From positions 19,348 through 83,347 of the forward strand of contig CAZIWA010000007.1 of assembly GCA_964542875.1 (NCBI GenBank): 64,000 nt of DNA. Reading direction: 5' to 3'. The translations under genes and the position numbers were made by a program. This DNA comes from CAZGOM01 sp964542875 (GTDB lineage: Bacteria; Planctomycetota; Phycisphaerae; Phycisphaerales; Phycisphaeraceae). Within the stretch, counting starts at the first letter, position 1. The number at the start of each line of letters is the position of its first letter. Positions 50,371-58,741 of this stretch are shown piece by piece. Below the pieces are notes generated by a model that worked only from the letters and a program-made list of their open reading frames with translations, ran no database searches and was not told the origin of the DNA.

Positions 50371-50470
50371 ATGTTAGATGTATGAAGTAAGAAAAAGACA
50401 AAACAGCCTTGATGTTCGTCCTCTTACTCCTTCTGAACATCAAACATCTGACCTCTTACATCTGACATTT
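50371..50470. repeat. GATGT-family inverted repeat inside the export module
   Basis: The left unit AATGTTAGATGTA (50370-50382) and the complement of the right end (AATGTCAGATGTA, 50457-50469) match at 12 of 13 positions; further degenerate copies (CAAACATCTGACCTCTTACATC) lie within the right half. It starts 6 bases after the GAF-HlyD stop. If folded it would form a hairpin of about 100 bases and could attenuate or protect the transcript between the two genes. Confidence 0.55.
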
Positions 50471-50507
50471 CCAGCCCTCTGATTCCTCGTTAACGGTACG
50501 TACACCT

Positions 50508-52691
50508 ATGTCAGAACGCCCTACATTCAGCGCCTCATGGAGCCGGGTCAGCAGGCTTACTCCCACGCTGCGCCCTCAGGTGGAAATCCACCGGCAGATT
50601 TTCCACGGCGAACCCTGGCATATCGTCCACGACCCCATCTCCAACAGCTTCTTTCGGCTCAACCCCGTCGCCTACCACTTCATCGGGCTTCTTGACGGCA
50701 AACGCTCGGTCGATGATTCATGGAAAATCACCATGGACGCCTTCGGCGATGCCGCGCCGACCCAGCATGAGGTGATCGGTCTTCTGGGCCAATTGAACGA
50801 ATCCAACCTGCTGCGCATCGACCTTCCCGCCGACGCCCAGCAGCTTTTGAACCGCAACAAGAAGCGCAAGATCAGGTTCTGGGCCGGCCAGGCCATGAGC
50901 ATCGTGTCGCTGAAGATCCCGGTCTTTAATCCCAACCGGATGCTGGACATCCTGCTTCCGCTGTTTCGTCCGTTTCTGACCATCTGGGGGTTGATCGCCT
51001 GGGTGATCTTCCTGGGCGTCGCCCTCGCGCAGTTCACACCGTACATCACCAAGTTCACCAAAGGCGTCGACCCCGGCAGCGTGCTGGACCCCAACAACTG
51101 GGGCTGGCTGATGATTCTTTTCATCATCACCAAAGCCTGGCACGAGCTTGGCCATGGGATCATGTGTAAACGCTTTGGCGGCTCCGTCCCGGAGACGGGC
51201 ATCATGTTCCTGGTGTTCTTCCCCGCCCCTTACGTCGACGCCACCAGCAGTTGGAACTTTCCAAGCAAGTGGCAGCGCATTCTTGTTGCCAGCGCCGGCA
51301 TGATGTTTGAATTCATCCTCGCGGGTATCGCCACCTTCGTCTGGGTCCATTCTGAAGACCATACCCTGGCCCGTCAGTTGGCCTTCAACACCATCTTCCT
51401 CTGCTCAGTCACCACGTTCTTCTTCAACGCCAACCCCCTCCTGCGTTTCGACGGGTACTACATTCTTGCCGACCTCATCGAGGTGCCCAATCTCTACCAG
51501 CGCTCCTCGCGCTACGTCTGCTACCTCTTCCAGCGCTACGCGTTTGGCATGAAGTCCGTCCAGCCTGTCACCACGCTCTCCAATGAAAAGTTTGTCCTCT
51601 TCGTTTACGGCATTTTGAGCCAGATCTACCGCGCCCTGGTGATGTTCGGCATCGCGCTTTACGTGATGACGCAATTCTTCATCATCGGCATCGCCATCGC
51701 TCTCTGGTCCGTTATCTCCTGGGCGCTGGTGCCCACGGTGAAATTCATCTACTGGCTCATCACCAGCCCTGCGCTTTATGAACGCCGGTTCCGGGCGATC
51801 TCCTTCACCCTTATCTGCACCGCCATCGTGCTCTTTTTCACCGGTGTCGTGCCTTATCCGGACTACCGTCGCGTTGAAGGCGTCATCGAAAGCGAGTCCA
51901 AAGGCCTTGTGACCATCAGCGAACCCGGGTTCGTTCAAGAGGTCAACTACAAGCCTGGCGACTTTGTGAAAAAAGACAGCGTGCTCCTGGTTCTCAAGAG
52001 CCCTGAACTTCAGGCGCAGCTCGCCAGCATCAAGGCCGACATCATCCGGATTGAAGCGATGATGCGCGGTTCTCTGGCCAAGGAACCCATCGAAACCCAG
52101 TTGACCCTCGCCAAGCTCCGGGCTCAGCAGGACCAGTTGGTCGACATTCAGCGTAAGATCGCCGACCTCACCATCAAGGCTCCCTGCGATGGCCAGGTGA
52201 TGGGCGAGATAAGCCCAAATCTGATGGGCGCCTACCTCAGCAAGAGCCAAAATATCGGCTCCATCGAAGACACAACCAAAATGCGCGTGACCGCCCTGGT
52301 TCCGCAGGAACATAACTCCTCGCAGTTCGGCACCACCATGGGCGTGGCCAACATCGAGTGCCGCAAAGCTGGCGCCATCGATCACATTTTCAATGCCCAG
52401 ATCTACCGCATCTTCGCTGCGGGCACCAAGACCCTTCCCCACGACTCCCTGGGCCATGGCAAAGGCGGCCCCATTGCCACCGACCCCAACGACCCCCACG
52501 GCATGACCAGCCATGTTCCTTACTTTGAAGTCTGGCTCAGGCTCCCCGAAACCGACAAGGAAGGCCGCCCCAGCCAAACCTTCCTGGGCCAGCGCGTCCA
52601 TCTGCGCCTGACCCTTGCGGAGAAAAAACCCCTGCTCTTCCAGTGGATCCACACAGTCCGCCAAGCCGTGCGTGACCGCCTGCAGGTGTGA
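50508..52691 (+). CDS. PqqD-M50 metallopeptidase-HlyD fusion protein
   Basis: A 727-residue fusion. Residues 25-110 look like a PqqD-type peptide-binding domain (WHIVHDPISNSFFRLNPVAY, FIGLLDGKRSVDDSW). Next comes a polytopic site-2-protease (M50) domain with intact zinc motif HELGH (H212-E213, H216) and the third ligand D315 in NPLLRFDGYYILAD. Two or more further membrane helices follow, then from about 455 an HlyD adaptor (GLVTISEPGFVQEVNYKPGD, a coiled coil, and PCDGQVMGEISPNLMGAYL). Known relatives with M50 plus PqqD-like parts act on ribosomally made peptides. The protein could cleave a peptide in the membrane and hand it to the adaptors (inference). No precursor peptide gene is evident nearby. 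Confidence 0.85.
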   Translation: MSERPTFSASWSRVSRLTPTLRPQVEIHRQIFHGEPWHIVHDPISNSFFRLNPVAYHFIGLLDGKRSVDDSWKITMDAFGDAAPTQHEVIGLLGQLNESNLLRIDLPADAQQLLNRNKKRKIRFWAGQAMSIVSLKIPVFNPNRMLDILLPLFRPFLTIWGLIAWVIFLGVALAQFTPYITKFTKGVDPGSVLDPNNWGWLMILFIITKAWHELGHGIMCKRFGGSVPETGIMFLVFFPAPYVDATSSWNFPSKWQRILVASAGMMFEFILAGIATFVWVHSEDHTLARQLAFNTIFLCSVTTFFFNANPLLRFDGYYILADLIEVPNLYQRSSRYVCYLFQRYAFGMKSVQPVTTLSNEKFVLFVYGILSQIYRALVMFGIALYVMTQFFIIGIAIALWSVISWALVPTVKFIYWLITSPALYERRFRAISFTLICTAIVLFFTGVVPYPDYRRVEGVIESESKGLVTISEPGFVQEVNYKPGDFVKKDSVLLVLKSPELQAQLASIKADIIRIEAMMRGSLAKEPIETQLTLAKLRAQQDQLVDIQRKIADLTIKAPCDGQVMGEISPNLMGAYLSKSQNIGSIEDTTKMRVTALVPQEHNSSQFGTTMGVANIECRKAGAIDHIFNAQIYRIFAAGTKTLPHDSLGHGKGGPIATDPNDPHGMTSHVPYFEVWLRLPETDKEGRPSQTFLGQRVHLRLTLAEKKPLLFQWIHTVRQAVRDRLQV

Positions 52692-52943
52692 TATCTCTAT
52701 ATGACTCCAGGACCACATGAAGCAGCGCGGTGCCTTGCATACGCCAGTGGTTTCCCTTTAGTAGCGACCTCAATTAGACAAAAAATCAGCATGGCACATT
52801 GTGCCCAACCCTGGGTAAATATCGCAACGATTGCACATTGTTTTTCCGCAACCTCGATTGTCTCGAAAAACTAACCCCTCAAAAATCCCCAGCGCACTCC
52901 ACTCCTCAATTCATAAATCATTAATTCGTAACTCGTAATTTCT
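52692..52943. other. Intergenic region with an AT-rich short repeat
   Basis: No gene is supported. At 52908-52943, directly after the stop of the leftward DHH gene, lies an AT-rich run of repeated units (AATTCATAAATCATTAATTC then GTAACTCGTAATT), read as TTACGAGTTACGAATTAATG on the gene strand. It is another stop-proximal repeat, of a different type from the GATGT family. Confidence 0.4.
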
Positions 52944-53978
52944 TCACGCCCCCAGCGCCTTCACCACTTCCCCCATCACCTTTGTCCGGGCATCAGCCAG
53001 ACTGCTCACCATCTTCGCCCCTGCGGCACGCGCATGTCCGCCGCCCCCAAAAACGCCGGCCAGATGCGCCACGTTCACCGGGTTCACCCCCGGTTTGCTG
53101 CGCATGCTGATTCGGATCGGGCTGGCCTTGCCCCCTTCCGCAGGCGTCTCCACCAGCATCACCACCACTTCCACGCTGCCCACCATCTGAGGCAGATCCG
53201 TGAAACGCTCAGTCTCATCGCCGGTGGCGCCTGTCTCTAAAAAGTCTTTGGCGCTCACGCTCATCATCGCAGCCTTGCCGTCTGCGAAAAACTCCAGCGA
53301 CTGCAGCGCGCGCGTCATCAACTGCACCTTCGATGCCCGCTCAGACTGCTCAAACACCTGCACGGTCTTGGTGTGATCCACGCCCCGCTTCATCAGGTCC
53401 GCCGCCATCTCATGGCTGATCGGCCGCGCATTGGAATAACGAAACCAGCCCGTATCCCCCACCAGCCCGGCAAACAATGCTTCCGCTGTGCCGTGATCGA
53501 TGGGGTCCTTCCCCGTCATTGCCTGAAACTCACGCGCCAGAAGCCAGATCAATTCGCATGTCGCGCTGCACGATGTATCGACATATCGAAACTCAGCCGC
53601 CAGATCGCCGGACATGTGATGATCCAGAATCAGCGTCTTATCCAGCTTCTTATCCAGGTGGCTCACGATCGGCGCAAGCTGAGACCTCGCTCCGGTATCC
53701 ACCACGATGACATACGCCGTCTCCACGGGCATCTGGCCCGTGGGGATCACCGTCACATCACAGCTCCCCTTAAGCTCCTTGAACACCACCGGCACAGGCG
53801 GCATCAACACCGGCGTAACCTTCTTACCCAGGCTGCTGAGCACCCCGCAAAGCCCAAGCAGGCTGCCAAACGCATCCGGGTCCGGCTTGGCGTGGCTGGT
53901 GACGAGAAAGTCATCGCGCTGAAGAATCCAGTTCGCCGCTCCGCGAAGATCCAGCGTGGATTTGTACTCAAAGGCCAT
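52944..53978 (-). CDS. DHH/DHHA1 phosphoesterase, NrnA-like
   Basis: A 344-residue Mn-dependent phosphoesterase of the NrnA type, which degrades short RNA oligonucleotides and in many bacteria also pAp. Motifs are HAKPDPDAFGS near residue 30 (the usual PDGDAxGS here PDPDAFGS), VVDTGAR, LDHH, GLVGDTGWFRYSN, and the DHHA1 nucleotide-binding end HLAGVFGGGGHARAAGA. All catalytic Asp and His positions appear intact. It starts 76 bases downstream of the helicase stop on the same strand, so both may form an RNA-metabolism unit. Confidence 0.92.
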   Translation of the reverse strand: MAFEYKSTLDLRGAANWILQRDDFLVTSHAKPDPDAFGSLLGLCGVLSSLGKKVTPVLMPPVPVVFKELKGSCDVTVIPTGQMPVETAYVIVVDTGARSQLAPIVSHLDKKLDKTLILDHHMSGDLAAEFRYVDTSCSATCELIWLLAREFQAMTGKDPIDHGTAEALFAGLVGDTGWFRYSNARPISHEMAADLMKRGVDHTKTVQVFEQSERASKVQLMTRALQSLEFFADGKAAMMSVSAKDFLETGATGDETERFTDLPQMVGSVEVVVMLVETPAEGGKASPIRISMRSKPGVNPVNVAHLAGVFGGGGHARAAGAKMVSSLADARTKVMGEVVKALGA

Positions 53979-54053
53979 GGCTCATCCTTAAAGGGTCAAG
54001 AAATGCAAAAACCCGCCCAGACCCCAACCCCTCAAACCGCTACCCAGCCCCTC

Positions 54054-55766
54054 TTACTTGCGATAGGTCTTAAACCGTGACCCCAGTGTACGCTTTGGAA
54101 GGCTTGCCGGGATCTTCCCATCCGGGAACATCACTTTAAGCTGCTCAGGCGTATAGTCGCTGAAGGCGCTCTTGTCCGGTTCCACCCGGCCCGAAAGCGT
54201 CTTCATCGGGTCAGGCCGGTTCTGTTGTTTCTCACGGCTCTGCTGCACGTCCAGAGGCGGCGTGCCAGGCTCGAAATCCTCATACACCTTCAGCTCCACC
54301 AGTGCACCCGTGAGCTTTTCGATTTCCGTCAGCCGCTGGCCCTGCTCGCTGGTCACCAGCGACCATGCCTGCCCGTGCCGGCCGGCGCGCGCCGTGCGTC
54401 CGATCCGGTGGACATAGATATCCGGGTCTTCCGGCAGGTCATAGTTAATCACGTGGCTGATGTGGTCCACGTCCAACCCGCGGGCGGCCAAGTCAGACGC
54501 CACCAGCACGCTGATATTGCCGTCGCGCATGGATTCCATCACCTTGTTGCGCTTGGCCTGGGCCAGGTCGCCGTGAATCTCGCGCGCGTCGATGCCCTTT
54601 TGCTTCAGGTATTCCGCGACGCGATGCACGTTGGCCTTGGTCTGGCAGAAGATGATCGCCGCAGCGGGTTTTTCCTTGCGCAGCATGTGAAGCAGAAGCT
54701 GCTTCTTGTCCCACGGTTCAACCGCGAAGTACCGCTGCTCCACCTGTTTCACCGTCAATGCGCCGGAGAAGGTGACGATCTTCTTCGCATCGGGCTTCAT
54801 GTAGGTCCGCGCCAGCCGTTCAACGTCTTCCGTCATTGTTGCGGAGACGAACACCGTCTGGTGATCCGTCTGAATCTGCTTGAGAATCTTCCGGATATCT
54901 TCCCGGAAACCGATATCAAACATCCGGTCCACTTCGTCGAGAATGGCGTACTTGATGTTGTTGAAGTGGATTTCGCCGCGCTCTTTCATGTCCATGATTC
55001 GGCCGGGCGTCCCGACGATGATCTGCGTGCCCCGGGCGATGGCCTTGGACTGGTGACGCATGGATTCACCGCCGACGATGTGCGTTGACCGGATAGGCGT
55101 GAACCGGCCAAGCATGTCCAGCTCGGATGACACCTGGGCCGCCAGCTCGCGCGTGGGCACCAGGATCAACGCCTGCATGGGCAGGTCCTTGGCGGCGTTT
55201 TGCAGAATGGGCAGGCCAAAGGCCGCCGTCTTGCCGGTGCCGGTCTTGGCCTGGCCGATTACATCGAAGCCCGCCATGATCTCGGGGATCAGTTGGGCCT
55301 GAATTTCCGTCGGATCGACAAACCCCGCGCTGACGACGCCTTTGAGCACGCTGTCTCGCAGGCCCAACGCTTTAAAGCCGGGTGCCTTGTTGGGGTCAAT
55401 ATCTTCTTCATTCACCGGCTTGCTGCCGGATCGGTATTCCAGAGGTTCGCGGGCTTCGCGATCCTCGCGAGATTCAATTTCGTTGGAATTTTGATTATCT
55501 GAATCGCCCTGGCCGCCCCGCGGTGCACCTGCGCCGTCAGGCCGGGGGCCACGGCCGCCATTACCACCACCTCCGCTGCCTCCACGACCACCCCGCCCGC
55601 CACGACGGCGGCGCGGCCGACCGTCTGCCCCCCCGGAGCCTCCGCCCGACCCCGAACCTTCACCACCGGGCCCTGCCCCGCCGGAACCACCGGAATCTCC
55701 AGAACCGCCACCCGAACCCTCGGCAGGACTGAAACCCTCTGAACCGACCGTGTCTTCGCTGATCAT
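54054..55766 (-). CDS. DEAD-box family RNA helicase
   Basis: A 570-residue ATP-dependent RNA helicase. The first 115 residues are low-complexity: a Gly/Ser-rich part then an Arg/Gly-rich part (RPRRRRGGRGGRGGSGGGG), likely RNA-binding. The core has the Q motif (GFVDPTEIQAQLIP), motif I AKTGTGKT, PTRELAAQ, TPGR, motif II DEVD instead of DEAD, SAT, and motif VI HRIGRTARAGRHG. DEVD is a tolerated variant. It is close to RhlE/CshA-type helicases, often induced by cold. The ATG used follows an in-frame TTG by one codon. It lies upstream of a phosphoesterase that clears short RNAs. Confidence 0.93.
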   Translation of the reverse strand: MISEDTVGSEGFSPAEGSGGGSGDSGGSGGAGPGGEGSGSGGGSGGADGRPRRRRGGRGGRGGSGGGGNGGRGPRPDGAGAPRGGQGDSDNQNSNEIESREDREAREPLEYRSGSKPVNEEDIDPNKAPGFKALGLRDSVLKGVVSAGFVDPTEIQAQLIPEIMAGFDVIGQAKTGTGKTAAFGLPILQNAAKDLPMQALILVPTRELAAQVSSELDMLGRFTPIRSTHIVGGESMRHQSKAIARGTQIIVGTPGRIMDMKERGEIHFNNIKYAILDEVDRMFDIGFREDIRKILKQIQTDHQTVFVSATMTEDVERLARTYMKPDAKKIVTFSGALTVKQVEQRYFAVEPWDKKQLLLHMLRKEKPAAAIIFCQTKANVHRVAEYLKQKGIDAREIHGDLAQAKRNKVMESMRDGNISVLVASDLAARGLDVDHISHVINYDLPEDPDIYVHRIGRTARAGRHGQAWSLVTSEQGQRLTEIEKLTGALVELKVYEDFEPGTPPLDVQQSREKQQNRPDPMKTLSGRVEPDKSAFSDYTPEQLKVMFPDGKIPASLPKRTLGSRFKTYRK

Positions 55767-56068
55767 CAATATTGCTTTTCAAAAATTCTTGACCCGACCG
55801 GGACTTTTCGTTCGGCGGGGACATTTTGCATCACTCACCAGGACCGACAGGCTAAACGACGCCAGGCAAACTTTGCCCAATCTCCGTCGCTCAAACCCTC
55901 CTTTTCAGCGCTTTTTGGCCCAAATACCCGAAACCACCCAGGCCAAAACCACCTAAAAACGTCCCGGTGCGAAAAGTCCGTTTTTCCAATTATTCATCTT
56001 AAAGGGTAAATTTAGCCGTTACAAATGGAAGCCGCTGAATTATCAGCGGGTGCACGGACGCACAAACC
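55767..56068. other. Divergent intergenic region between the helicase and alr
   Basis: About 300 bases carrying both divergent promoters. No gene is seen. It includes T-rich runs near 55,970-55,990 and the palindrome described separately. A long leader for the helicase is possible. Confidence 0.4.
56032..56049. promoter_or_regulatory. Palindrome just upstream of alr
   Basis: CCGCTGA-ATTA-TCAGCGG is a perfect 7-bp inverted repeat ending 19 bases before the alr start. It could be an operator or, in the mRNA, a hairpin near the ribosome entry site. Confidence 0.35.
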
Positions 56069-57325
56069 ATGAATCCCACCAGTTGGATTGAAATTGACTT
56101 AGACCGTTTGGATGCCAATCTGGCAGGCTTCAAAGCCGCCATCGGCCCCTCTGCAGCCATCTGCGCCGTCACCAAAGCCGACGCTTACGGCCACGCCGCC
56201 GGCCCCATCGCCTCCCGGCTCGACGCCCGAGGCGTCGCCATGCTCGCCGTCTTCTCCATCCAGCAAGCACACCAAGTGCTCGCCGATAACCCCAAATCCC
56301 CCGTCCTGGTCATGATGCGCACCGAACGCATCCCCCAGGACCCCGTACTCCTGAGCGCCTTGGCCCAGGGCAAGCTTCACCTCGCCCTGCACGACACTGA
56401 CCAGTTCGCCGCGCTGCTGGAAGCCGGCCGCGAGCTCGGCCAGCGCATCCCCATCCACCTCTACGTCGACACCGGCATGGCCCGTGCCGGTCTTCACCTA
56501 CAAGCTCTGCCCAACATCATCAGCCAGTCCCTGGGCAACGCTTTCGTGAAGCTCACTGGCATCTACACCCACATGGCTTGCGCCGAAACCGACCCGGACT
56601 TCACCAAAATTCAGGCCTACCGGTTTGATGATGCGCTCAAACCCTACGCCGATGTGCTGCATAAAACCGTCACCATCCACATGGCCAACACCGCAGCGGC
56701 GCTGCTGGACCCTTCCCTTCACCGCGACATGGTCCGCATCGGCCTGGGGCTCTACGGCTACGACCCGACAGACCACGCCCAAAAGCGCTCCGGCGCAAAG
56801 CTGAGCCTCAAGCCCATCCTCCGCTGGCGCAGCCGCATCGTCCACGTGCAAAGCTACCCCGCGCACACCACCGTGGGCTATAACGCCACCTGGAAGCTTT
56901 CCCGCCCCAGCACCCTCGCCGTCGTCCCCGTGGGCTATGCCGATGGCTACCCGCTCTCCCTCAGCAATCGCGGCGTCGTGGAGTTCCCCGAACTCATCGC
57001 CGCCGGTCACCCCGGCGTCGCCCCTGTGATCGGCCGCGTCAACATGGACCAGATCGTCATCGACATCACCGACCTCCCCCCCTCCGGCGTCGGCCGCAGC
57101 GCCATGGTCCAGCTCATCTCCGATCAAACCGACTCCGCCTGCGCCCTCCCCAAGCTCGCCCGCCTAGCGGAATCCTCCTGCTACGAACTCCTCTGCCGCA
57201 TCAGCCATCGCGTCCACCGCAAATACACCGGCAAGCCCCTTCCCGCCCCCACCTCGCAAGTCCGCGTCGCCTCCGACATCACAATCCCCCGCCCCGCCAA
57301 AGCCCCAGGCGGCACGCCCGTTTAA
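56069..57325 (+). CDS. alr: Alanine racemase
   Basis: A PLP-dependent enzyme making D-alanine for peptidoglycan. The 418-residue protein has the PLP lysine in AVTKADAYGHA near residue 36, the tyrosine motif in TVGYNATW, RIGLGLYGYDP and VIGRVNMDQIVIDIT. The normal enzyme is 360-390 residues; here a Pro-rich tail of about 30 residues follows (PAPTSQVRVASDITIPRPAK). Exactly that tail's DNA is duplicated 1175 bases downstream, around an AT-rich insert. The N terminus is normal and the catalytic part is intact, so the gene should be functional. Confidence 0.95.
   Translation: MNPTSWIEIDLDRLDANLAGFKAAIGPSAAICAVTKADAYGHAAGPIASRLDARGVAMLAVFSIQQAHQVLADNPKSPVLVMMRTERIPQDPVLLSALAQGKLHLALHDTDQFAALLEAGRELGQRIPIHLYVDTGMARAGLHLQALPNIISQSLGNAFVKLTGIYTHMACAETDPDFTKIQAYRFDDALKPYADVLHKTVTIHMANTAAALLDPSLHRDMVRIGLGLYGYDPTDHAQKRSGAKLSLKPILRWRSRIVHVQSYPAHTTVGYNATWKLSRPSTLAVVPVGYADGYPLSLSNRGVVEFPELIAAGHPGVAPVIGRVNMDQIVIDITDLPPSGVGRSAMVQLISDQTDSACALPKLARLAESSCYELLCRISHRVHRKYTGKPLPAPTSQVRVASDITIPRPAKAPGGTPV
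57253..57325. repeat. Direct repeat copy 1: 3' end of alr
   Basis: 63 bases (57253-57315) are identical to 58428-58490, and the match continues imperfectly to the TTTAA of the stop codon. This copy is the genuine end of alr. The two copies frame an AT-rich segment, like target or attachment-site duplications. Confidence 0.95.
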
Positions 57326-57329
57326 ACAA

Positions 57330-57476
57330 TTAGTACGTCCGGCAGACCTCTCGGATCAGATCTCGCAGACGACGGCCAACCTCACCTCCCAAGACTTTAC
57401 GCAGGTACTTCATGACCCACACAAAGTGGTACTTCAAGTCGTAACGCGTATGGGAACCAGCCCCGTAGTGCTCCAT
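57330..57476 (-). pseudogene. IS200/IS605-type transposase (TnpA) remnant
   Basis: A 48-residue frame beginning MEHYGAGSHTRYDLKYHFVW and continuing VMKYLRKVLGGEVGRRLRDL matches the N terminus of IS200/IS605 Y1 transposases (SHTRYDLKYHLVWVTKYRKKVL). Full enzymes have about 130-150 residues; the HUH metal motif and the catalytic tyrosine are missing, so it is inactive. The truncated end stops 4 bases from the alr stop codon, and an imperfect hairpin lies just upstream of its start, as at the left end of such elements. Confidence 0.85.
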
Positions 57477-57500
57477 CAACCCAGTATAAAGTTCGGAGCG

Positions 57501-57536
57501 TAAAACCTAAAAGATTCGCCTAAGGCGAGGGTTTTA
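57501..57536. repeat. Subterminal hairpin of the IS200/IS605 remnant
   Basis: An outer TAAAACC / GGTTTTA stem and an inner TCGCC-TAA-GGCGA stem are separated by an 8-base bulge on one side. It lies 25 bases before the TnpA start codon, where IS200/IS605 elements carry the foldback recognised by TnpA. Confidence 0.65.
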
Positions 57537-57561
57537 GACCCATTGCAGTGACAATAAGCCT

Positions 57562-58239
57562 TCATAACCGAGTGCGCCGATACACCTCACTACTAAAATA
57601 CTCTTCCAAATCACGATGATACGATTGTATCATTTCCATCAACTTCTCTGAATATGTATACCTGACACTTCGAAAATCTGTACCCGTGAGCCCTAATACA
57701 GAAAAAACGCTTGAACCATAGACAGTGACATCCCCATATCCCGTGAGTACAATATTTTGCGACACACCAGACTTCCCGCCAAAATCATATAGAGACCGAA
57801 TCTCCACTCCACAAACATCTTGAACATGAATTAATTCCGTAGATAGGCGGCGAATACTCCCCTTACCCCCATAAGAATTGACAATAATATCACGAATTTC
57901 TTTTTTACTTAACAGATCAGACTTGTCCCATTTATTAATATGCTTCCATGCATCGCGCGATATAAACCCACGAAGATACTCCAGCCACTTCATGCGCACT
58001 TCAAATTGAGGCCCCGAATTCATAATTTCCTTTTTATGATACAATCTTAAAAATTCAATATTTGCCTTTGCAATCGTTTTCCACTCCGACTCTCGCCCCG
58101 CAGCCTTAGAATATTCATCAAGAGCCGACAGCTCAATGGACTCAATACCCAATAAATAACACTGAATCAAATCATTCGGTTTCTTAACGATAAGGCGCTG
58201 TATCCAGTCAAAAAATACATCAATAGAATGAGTTTCCAT
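57562..58239 (-). CDS. Unknown AT-rich accessory gene, possible immunity protein
   Basis: A 225-residue, mostly helical soluble protein with no recognised domain. It has aromatic and charged stretches (HSIDVFFDWIQRLIVKKPND, KWLEYLRGFISRDAWKHINK) and ends EMIQSYHRDLEEYFSSEVYR. Its base composition is much richer in A+T than alr. AGGGAAG precedes the ATG, which follows directly on the TAG of an upstream frame. This end-to-start arrangement is that of a toxin-tip/immunity pair in polymorphic toxin loci; the role of immunity protein is an inference from position only. Confidence 0.65.
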   Translation of the reverse strand: METHSIDVFFDWIQRLIVKKPNDLIQCYLLGIESIELSALDEYSKAAGRESEWKTIAKANIEFLRLYHKKEIMNSGPQFEVRMKWLEYLRGFISRDAWKHINKWDKSDLLSKKEIRDIIVNSYGGKGSIRRLSTELIHVQDVCGVEIRSLYDFGGKSGVSQNIVLTGYGDVTVYGSSVFSVLGLTGTDFRSVRYTYSEKLMEMIQSYHRDLEEYFSSEVYRRTRL

Positions 58240-58427
58240 CTAAAACTTCCCTATAAAAGCGATTAAGGTTGAAATCGCGGTTTGCATTCTTCCCTGCTGC
58301 TGCGAGGCTTTGGAACCCGCTATCGCCAATGCCGTCGCGTATCCCAAAATCTCATAAATATCAAATATTTTATACAATATCACACCCTGATTAGGTGGAA
58401 AAATTCGGCCCAAACTCCAGCCCCAAG
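58240..58427 (-). pseudogene. C-terminal tail of a truncated protein, possible orphan toxin tip
   Basis: An open frame without a credible start enters from the alr repeat copy and ends TAG exactly before the next ATG. Outside the repeat it reads ...NQGVILYKIFDIYEILGYAT and ALAIAGSKASQQQGRMQTAI, ending STLIAFIGKF, weakly hydrophobic. It appears to be the last 60 residues of a longer protein whose front was replaced by the alr-tail copy. As a displaced C-terminal tip of an RHS-type toxin it would match the gene order at the intact RHS locus (inference). Confidence 0.4.
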
Positions 58428-58500
58428 CTCGCAAGTCCGCGTCGCCTCCGACATCACAATCCCCCGCCCCGCCAAAGCCCCAGGCGGCACACTCGTTTAA
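58428..58500. repeat. Direct repeat copy 2: duplicated alr 3' end
   Basis: An exact 63-base copy (58428-58490) of the alr end followed by a diverged CACTCGTTTAA against CGCCCGTTTAA. It is not part of a functional gene; it marks the right boundary of the AT-rich insert. The sequence right of it returns to native-like composition for about 240 bases. Confidence 0.95.
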
Positions 58501-58543
58501 CCTATTCTCACGGCCACATTACGTCGCGTCAAATCTGTGCGCC

Positions 58544-58741
58544 ATGCTCCCCACTCAAGTCATCGACTCTGCAAAGCACGCCGAAATCACCTTAAACCTC
58601 AAGCTCACCAAAACCGTCAGCACCCGGTTCATCATCCAAACACCGACGCCACAACTCACCGCCATCTCCAAAATCTTCGGAATCATCCCTCTAACCAAAC
58701 GGCTTCGACAACATTTTGAAAATCCTCTCCACTCTCGATAA
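58544..58741 (+). pseudogene. Probable 5' fragment of a native gene cut off by the island
   Basis: A 65-codon frame beginning MLPTQVIDSAKHAEITLNLK, with composition like the native part, stops just where the DNA becomes AT-rich. It contains STRFIIQTPTPQLTAISKIF and GIIPLTKR; this resembles the N-terminal lead-in of some ABC-type ATPase proteins, but the match is weak. It may be the gene that originally followed alr, truncated by insertion of the RHS region. It could also be chance. Confidence 0.3.

Noticed and set aside
51405..52718. 437-codon minus-strand frame
   Set aside because: Antisense to the PqqD-M50-HlyD gene, which has intact catalytic motifs.
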